From: JBDNJM01 sp041687755
Lineage (GTDB): Bacteria; Planctomycetota; UBA1135; GCA-002686595
Length of the DNA stretch: 18,441 nucleotides
Assembly (NCBI GenBank): GCA_041687755.1
Contig: JBDNJM010000042.1
Coordinates: 1-18,441, forward strand
Direction of reading: 5' to 3'
Within the stretch, counting starts at the first letter, position 1. Each line of letters starts with the position of its first letter. A model generated the notes under the pieces. The model made no database searches, was not told the origin of the DNA, and was given only the letters and a program-made list of their open reading frames with translations. Of the stretch, positions 13,689 through 18,441 are shown one piece after another. Both the position numbers and the translations under genes were made by a program.

Positions 13689-16600
13689 ATGTCCTCTGCC
13701 TCTCCCGGTTCTCTTGGCGACTCCGATTCGCCGCGCTGGAGCGTCGTCCGCAAGCTGGGCTCCGGCGCCGTCGCGGACGTGACGCTGGTGCGGCTGGAGG
13801 AGCGCTTCGACGATCACCCCGTGGGGACCCTGCTGGCCTGCAAGCGGCCCCGGGCCGACGCGAACGAGCCGGAGGCTGCTCGGATGAGCCTGCAGACCGA
13901 GGCCGAGATCAGCGAGCGCGTCGAGCACCCCAGCCTGGTCGACGTCCTGGGCTACGGCGAGGATGAGCTGGGCCCGTTCCTGCTCTCGCGGTACGTGGAG
14001 GGCCCCACCCTCGGCGACCTGCTGGGCACCGAAGGCGCGCTTCCGGAGCCCACGGCCCGGCGCATCGGGGCCGACCTGGCCGGCGCCCTGCGCGCCCTGC
14101 ACGCCGCCGGCTTTGTTCACGGCGACCTGAAGCCGGAGAACGTGCGCCTGGACGCCGAAGACCGGGCGGTGCTGCTGGACCTGGGCCTCGCGCGGCTCGC
14201 GAGCCAGGCTGCCGCCGAGATTGCCGGGAGCCTGCCGTACCTGGCGCCCGAACGCCTCCGCGGCGGCGGCCCCAGCACCTCTGCCGACGTGTTCGCGCTG
14301 GGTGTGCTGCTGTTCGAGCTGCGCACCGGCGAGCACCCCTTCGCCCACGGGCTGCTGGCCGGCACGCTCGCCGAAAGCCAGCGCTTGGCGGGCCTTGAGG
14401 GCGCGGACGAGCTGATCGCTCTCCAGACCCGCGCCCGGCTCGTGCCTCCCTCCCACCTGGCGCCGGAAACCTCGGCCCTGTTCGACGCCCTCGCTGCCGC
14501 GACGCTCGACCCCCGCCCGCCCGCGCGCCCCTCGGCCGAGGCCGTGGTACGGATCCTGCAGGAGGGCGAGGCCGGACCCTGGTGGCGCAGCCGGGTCGCG
14601 CGCGCCGCCGAACACGGCGCCGCCGAGCTGTGGTTCCATTCCGGGCGCGAGCGCCTGCCGCTGGTCGGGCGCACGGCCGAAATCGCGCGGCTGCAGGCCC
14701 TCTGGGAGCGCAGCATCGCTACCCCACGGACCTCCGCCGCCCTGCTGCGCGGACCGACCGGCAGCGGCAGCTCGCGACTGGGCACCGCCTTCGCCGAGCT
14801 GGTCCGCAGCCAGGACGCCGGCGCCCTCGCCCTGTTCGCGCGCTGCTCCGACACCGCGGAGGCGCGCCCCTTCGGCGCCCTGCTCGAACTCCCCCGCCGC
14901 TGGCTGCAGCTGCCCAGCGGCACCGCTCCCGGAGAGCGCGAGCAGGCCCGGGTGCGCGACCTGCTCCCGCCGCGCTCCGCGGAGATCCTGCTCAACGCCC
15001 TCGACCCCGACTCCAGCGAGGCCCTGCTCGGCTCCCTGTCCCTGTCCCTGGCCCGCTGGCTGGCCGCGCTCAGCGAGCGACGCCCGCTGATCGTGGTGAT
15101 CGACGGGCTGGAGCGCGCGCGGACCTCGACCCTAGCGGCGATCGGCCGCATCTCCGAAGAACTCAGCGGCCGACCGTCCATGCTGCTCCTGACGCTCGCG
15201 GACGATCGCGTTGCCGCGCGGCCAGAGCAGCTCGGACGACTGCTGTCGCGCCTCCGTGAGAGCCCCGCCGAGAGCCACGGCGAGGCCGAATCCGAGGGAC
15301 TCCTGGAGCTGCGGCTCGGCAACTTGCTCGAGTCCGACGTGTTCGAGCTGGTCCGGCGGCTGTTCCACCACACGGTCCCCCGGCTGCGCCTGGCCGGCGT
15401 GCTGTGGGACCGCTCCCGCGGCAACCCTGCGCTGCTCGCCGAGCTGCTCGCTGACCTGCGCGAGCGCGGCGACGCCACGGGCGACGAGTCGGGCGCCGGC
15501 TGGAAGCTCACCGTGCTGCCCGACGATCTGCCGCTGCCCCGCTCCCTGACCGCCACGATCCGCGACCGCCTCGAGCGCCTCGATCCCGTCAACCGCGCCT
15601 GGCTCGAGCGCTTCAGCGTCTTCGGCGGAAACTTCAGCCGCGACCAGATCCAGCTCACCTTCACCGAGTCCGACGCGCGCGAACTCGACGCCGCCCTTGC
15701 CGAGCTGCACCGCCGCGGCTGGCTCGAGACCCGCGGCAACAGTTTTCGCCTGGCCAGCCCCGCCTACCAGCGCGCCGCGCGGGCCGGCATCGACCCCGAG
15801 CGGCGCCGCCGCCTGCACCGCTTGATCGTTCGTCGGCTGGAGGCCGAGGGCGCTGCCATGGGCACCCTCAGCGCGCGGCTCGAGCTGGCCCGGCACCTGC
15901 GCTCGGCGGGCGAGCCGCGCGCCCTGCTCGACCACCTCGCAGCGCTGATGGAGCTGGTCGCCCGACGCGGTTCACCCCAGCGCGTTCTGCGCCTGGCCCA
16001 CTGGGGCCTGGAGGCCCTCGACGAGTTGCCCGCCTCGCGCTTCACGACCGAACTCGAGCTCGAGCTGCTCGAACTGGGCGTCGACGCCGCCGACCGCTTC
16101 GGCAATCGCTCCGCCGAACGCGAGCTGCTCTCCCGGCTCATGGAGCGCAGCGACGCGGACGGCTCTCCGCCCCCGGCAACCGTCGCTCGCCTTGCCCTGC
16201 TGCACGCGCGCTACTCCAGCGCGCTCGGACAGGTCGAGATCGCGACGCGGCTGCTCGCCCATGCGGTCGAGCACGCGACGCTCGCCGGTGATCCCGCGCT
16301 GATCAGCGAGGCCCACCGCCGGTTGGCGCGCTCCTTGTCCGCCCTGGGACGTTTCGACGAGTCGCACGATCACCTGGAAAAGAGCAGGGCCCTGGCGACC
16401 GGCGAGCACCAGCAGGCCCTGGTGCACTTCGCCCGCGCCCAAAACCACATCCTGCTCGATCAGCTGGATCCCGCCGACGAAGAGCTGGAGGCCGGGCTGC
16501 GCCGCCTGCGCGACCTGGACCTCGTCCCGCTCGGCCTGTTCGCGGGCGCCAACCTGCTGCGCGCCCGGCTCCTGCGCAGCTACGGCGCGACCGGTCGGGC

Positions 16601-17225
16601 GCTCGCCGCCGCCCGCCGCGCCATCGAGCAGACCCGCCAGTCCGGCGAGCGACGCTTCGAGGCGGAGGCGCTGGCGCGCGCCGGCTCATTGGAACTCGAG
16701 CTCGGCCGGTTCGAGGAAGCCGAGGTCGAGCTGCGCGAGGCGCGTCTACTCGCGCGCGAAACCGAGGATCCGCGTGCGGGGTGCCTAGTGGAGCTCGCGC
16801 TGTTCGCGAGCCTCGCCGAGCGCGACGTCGTCGAGGCCGGGCGCAGCCTCGAGCGCGCCTCCGAACTCGCGCGCGAAATTGGATTCGGGCGCGGCGAAGC
16901 CGTCGCCCTCGCCCTGCGCTCACGCCTGCAGCTGCGCCGGGGCCGACCCCAGCTCGCCCTGATCGACAGCGAACAAGCCCTCGACGGACTCGAGCGCTTC
17001 GGCGCCGAACTCTCCGACCGCATCACGATCTGCGGCAGCCGCGCCGCCGCGCTGCGGCACGCCGGAGCCACCCGCGACGCAAAAGCCGCCGAGTCGGAGC
17101 TTCGCGCCCACGTAGCGCGCGTCCGCAAGGGCGTCTCCGATCGGCGACTCGCCCGGTCCCTTGGGCGCCGGGCCGACGCCCTGATCGCGCGCGCCGTCGG
17201 CGACGATCTTGTCGTCGAGCCCTGA
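13689..17225 (+). CDS. Ser/Thr protein kinase fused to degenerate AAA-type NTPase and TPR repeats
   Basis: This 1178-residue cytoplasmic protein is probably a signalling kinase. The kinase domain (about 17-300) has the glycine loop LGSGAVADV (23-31), Lys52 in ACK, the catalytic HGDLKPEN (144-151), DLG (164-166, for DFG) and APE (186-188), so it looks active. An AAA_16-like module starts at LPLVGRTAEIARL (about 320). Its P-loop is GPTGSGSSRL (355-364), with Ser361 where the Walker A lysine belongs, and the Walker B strand is VVIDGLER (about 469-476). A winged-helix-like linker and many TPR-type helical repeats fill residues about 690-1150. No membrane segment was seen. ATG 13689 was preferred to an upstream TTG at 13629, which adds 20 Arg/Gly-rich residues. 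There is no Shine-Dalgarno sequence. Substrates and ligand are unknown; no phosphatase or partner is adjacent. Confidence 0.92.
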   Translation: MSSASPGSLGDSDSPRWSVVRKLGSGAVADVTLVRLEERFDDHPVGTLLACKRPRADANEPEAARMSLQTEAEISERVEHPSLVDVLGYGEDELGPFLLSRYVEGPTLGDLLGTEGALPEPTARRIGADLAGALRALHAAGFVHGDLKPENVRLDAEDRAVLLDLGLARLASQAAAEIAGSLPYLAPERLRGGGPSTSADVFALGVLLFELRTGEHPFAHGLLAGTLAESQRLAGLEGADELIALQTRARLVPPSHLAPETSALFDALAAATLDPRPPARPSAEAVVRILQEGEAGPWWRSRVARAAEHGAAELWFHSGRERLPLVGRTAEIARLQALWERSIATPRTSAALLRGPTGSGSSRLGTAFAELVRSQDAGALALFARCSDTAEARPFGALLELPRRWLQLPSGTAPGEREQARVRDLLPPRSAEILLNALDPDSSEALLGSLSLSLARWLAALSERRPLIVVIDGLERARTSTLAAIGRISEELSGRPSMLLLTLADDRVAARPEQLGRLLSRLRESPAESHGEAESEGLLELRLGNLLESDVFELVRRLFHHTVPRLRLAGVLWDRSRGNPALLAELLADLRERGDATGDESGAGWKLTVLPDDLPLPRSLTATIRDRLERLDPVNRAWLERFSVFGGNFSRDQIQLTFTESDARELDAALAELHRRGWLETRGNSFRLASPAYQRAARAGIDPERRRRLHRLIVRRLEAEGAAMGTLSARLELARHLRSAGEPRALLDHLAALMELVARRGSPQRVLRLAHWGLEALDELPASRFTTELELELLELGVDAADRFGNRSAERELLSRLMERSDADGSPPPATVARLALLHARYSSALGQVEIATRLLAHAVEHATLAGDPALISEAHRRLARSLSALGRFDESHDHLEKSRALATGEHQQALVHFARAQNHILLDQLDPADEELEAGLRRLRDLDLVPLGLFAGANLLRARLLRSYGATGRALAAARRAIEQTRQSGERRFEAEALARAGSLELELGRFEEAEVELREARLLARETEDPRAGCLVELALFASLAERDVVEAGRSLERASELAREIGFGRGEAVALALRSRLQLRRGRPQLALIDSEQALDGLERFGAELSDRITICGSRAAALRHAGATRDAKAAESELRAHVARVRKGVSDRRLARSLGRRADALIARAVGDDLVVEP

Positions 17226-17238
17226 GGGGCTGTAACGA

Positions 17239-17277
17239 AAAGGCGCTGGCCGGCCCGGGTGCCTCCCAGACGCCTTT
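17239..17277 (+). terminator. Possible terminator hairpin after the kinase gene
   Basis: AAAGGCG (17239-17245) pairs with CGCCTTT (17271-17277), 13 bases after the kinase stop. The 25-nt loop contains the palindrome GGCCGGCC. The right arm ends in only three T, so termination is weakly supported. Confidence 0.25.
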
Positions 17278-17289
17278 GGACCGAGAGAC

Positions 17290-17326
17290 CGCGCCCCGGG
17301 AAAGTGGACACCGCAACCGGGGCGCG
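17290..17326. repeat. 10-bp inverted repeat upstream of the IS3 orfA
   Basis: CGCGCCCCGG (17290-17299) pairs exactly with CCGGGGCGCG (17317-17326) around a 17-nt loop containing AAAGTGGACACC, a sequence often seen near the left end of IS3-family elements. The hairpin ends 7 bases before the AGGAGG ribosome binding site. Confidence 0.6.
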
Positions 17327-17333
17327 ATGCGCC

Positions 17334-17339
17334 AGGAGG
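17334..17339 (+). promoter_or_regulatory. Strong Shine-Dalgarno sequence of IS3 orfA
   Basis: AGGAGG lies 5 bases before ATG 17345. It is the only perfect Shine-Dalgarno sequence seen before a gene start in the window; the resident genes lack one. This fixes the orfA start and marks the gene as foreign in style. Confidence 0.75.
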
Positions 17340-17344
17340 CCCGG

Positions 17345-17650
17345 ATGACCCGAAGGAAGAGAAGCACATTCATCGAGGAGCAGAAAGCCGGCGCAGTACG
17401 GCTGGCCCGAGAGTTCGGCAGCGTCGTGAGGGCGGCAAAAGACTTGGACCTGACCGAGTTTGCGCTGCGCCATTGGGCGCAGCAGGTGAAGGTGGACAAA
17501 CGAGGTGGCCCCGCGCCCGCGCTGGCCTCCAATGAGCCAGAAGAGCTTCGCAGGTTCCGCCGCAAGACCCGGATCCTCGAGCAGGAGCGCGACTTCCGAA
17601 TTGAGGCCGCGACCTACTTCGCGAAGCAACAGGATCGGCCTTCGCGCTGA
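17345..17650 (+). CDS. IS3-family transposase OrfA (probably inactive)
   Basis: OrfA is the DNA-binding subunit of IS3-family transposases. The 101-residue product has the helix-turn-helix MTRRKRSTFIEEQKAGAVRLAREFGSV followed by AAKDLDLTEFALRHWAQQ, and a C-terminal segment corresponding to the leucine zipper (EELRRFRRKTRILEQERDF). In functional relatives this last part reads like ERDILKKAAAFFAKE; here it is ERDFRIEAATYFAKQQ, so the zipper looks eroded. The element normally makes OrfAB by -1 frameshifting; the -1 frame does continue as FALIHTERF after 17638, but no A6G slip site is visible. The orfB that follows is broken. Confidence 0.85.
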   Translation: MTRRKRSTFIEEQKAGAVRLAREFGSVVRAAKDLDLTEFALRHWAQQVKVDKRGGPAPALASNEPEELRRFRRKTRILEQERDFRIEAATYFAKQQDRPSR

Positions 17651-17900
17651 TCCACACGGAACGATTTGATCCTGCTCGAGCACGCCCGCTCGATTTGCTG
17701 CGAGAGGCAGAGCACTTCCGGAAGCCCCCGGATCCATGTCCGTTTGCGGCAAAAGCAGACGAAGTTCGAAATCAGGCGCGTGGCAGGACTGCCGCGGAAG
17801 GATGGCTTGGTAGGCAAGGTCCCTCGCCGAATCGTAATGACGATGAACTCCCCGCACAGATTCTCCGCTGGGCCAAGCATCTTTCGCTGGGAGTACGGCC
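17632..17900 (+). pseudogene. Frameshifted remnant of IS3-family orfB
   Basis: Pieces of an IS3 OrfB (integrase-fold DDE transposase) appear in alternating frames. In the -1 frame relative to orfA, SAFALIHTERF (from 17635) matches the start of OrfB. In the orfA frame, 17714-17830 encodes TSGSPRIHVRLRQ and RVAGLPRKDGLVGKVPRR, matching the TYGSPRIHAELR and RVARLMREAGLRGKVPRR region of the HTH_21 domain. The frame then seems to return to the -1 frame (NRNDDELPAQILRW). The catalytic DDE region was not found. At least two frame changes and a deletion are needed, so the gene is dead. The right limit is approximate. Confidence 0.7.
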
Positions 17901-18184
17901 CGAACACCCCTCTCACGACACCCCGCAGGCACAGCTGTCTCAGAATCGACGACAACTTCCGCACCAGGCGGTGCTCTGCATCAGTATTCAAGCTCCAGCA
18001 GCTCTGGAAAGCTGAGGGGAGAGGAGGAGCTCCAGATCCATACGCCAAGTTCTTCAAGCTGCAGACCTACGAACCGAGGACCCGTCAATGGTGAAGAAAT
18101 GGCCACCTCAAAAGAACTACAGCCTTCGTGCAAAGAGGGGCGTGCAGACATAGCCTGCCCAAAACCATCGGCTCTCCTGTCCCT
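17901..18184. other. Decayed sequence between IS remnants
   Basis: No coding region is supported. Open frames exist on both strands through this part but none resembles a known protein. The sequence is visibly less GC-rich than the rest of the window. It probably holds the eroded 3' part of the IS3 element and the end of the ISL3 element; GGCTCTCCTGT (18170-18180) could be the ISL3 terminal repeat by position. Confidence 0.5.
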
Positions 18185-18441
18185 TTAGTGGGTGCCTGAC
18201 GGTGTCGTGAAGGCCGGGGTGACCTCAACGCACCCGCCGCAGAGGAAGAGCAGCTAGATGAGCGCGGGCGCCGAATGGAAGCCGTAGGACCGCCTGGTGT
18301 TGGTGCGTGCCTTGCTGTTGAGGCCTTCGACGCGGCCGTTGTTCCGGCGCGTCCGGACGTACTCGAGGATGCCGTTGATGTGCTTGGCGATGGATCCTGC
18401 TGCTCGCTCGAAGTGGCTCAGTCCGCTGGCCATGGCTTCGA
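18185..18441 (-). pseudogene. ISL3-family transposase, C-terminal part, with in-frame TAG
   Basis: The minus-strand frame entering from the right edge ends with the typical ISL3 transposase C-terminus: ILEYVRTRRNNGRVEGLNSKART, then RRSYGFHSAPALI. The Glu in GRVEGLN is the third residue of the DDE catalytic triad. After ALI comes TAG (18256-18254), and the frame continues as LLFLCGGCVEV, which still matches the family ending LIFLCCGG, to TAA at 18185. So the gene appears to have gained a nonsense codon that removes about 22 residues. The N-terminal part lies beyond the window, so the state of the rest is unknown. Confidence 0.75.

Noticed and set aside
17614..18057. 147-codon minus-strand frame across the IS3 remnant
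   Set aside because: It is opposite recognisable plus-strand OrfB fragments and shows no family motif.

Overview
This window is GC-rich, gene-dense chromosomal DNA of a free-living bacterium. No gene fixes the taxonomy. The best fit by inference is Planctomycetota, with Myxococcota or Acidobacteriota as alternatives. The reasons are a large kinase-NTPase-TPR protein, a HEAT/TPR exported protein controlled by a sigma-54-type ATPase, and the near absence of Shine-Dalgarno sequences before the host genes.

Layout. Positions 1-81 hold a perfect 39-bp inverted repeat. Positions 119-2930 (minus) hold a compact housekeeping operon, read right to left: an RlmI-like 23S rRNA cytosine methyltransferase, thiS, thiG and a gamma-class carbonic anhydrase, with overlaps or gaps of a few bases except where the thiG start is uncertain. 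Positions 3052-6425 (minus) hold a two-gene unit: a stand-alone sigma-54-type AAA+ regulator whose stop overlaps the start of a 794-residue secreted or anchored HEAT/TPR protein. Positions 6426-7039 form a 614-bp divergent region without a convincing gene; it holds a candidate sigma-54 promoter for the minus-strand unit. Positions 7040-12197 (plus) hold nusA, infB and rbfA, linking transcription elongation, translation initiation and 30S maturation. Each of nusA and infB carries an in-frame minisatellite, infB starts at TTG, and the usual cluster companions rimP, ylxR, ylxP and truB are absent. A 300-bp hairpin-rich spacer separates infB from rbfA. cysS (12217-13620, minus) converges on rbfA and diverges from a 1178-residue Ser/Thr kinase (13689-17225, plus) whose NTPase module has lost its Walker A lysine.

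The right end (17226-18441) is a mobile-element scar. It has an IS3-type orfA with a strong AGGAGG ribosome binding site, a frameshifted remnant of orfB, about 350 bp of decayed sequence, and the C-terminal end of an ISL3-family transposase on the minus strand that carries an in-frame TAG and runs off the window.

No complete novel defence or biosynthetic system is evident. The most interesting items are the variant sigma-54 ATPase with its HEAT/TPR partner, the kinase with a degenerate P-loop, the repeat-bearing NusA and IF2, and the long palindrome at the left edge.
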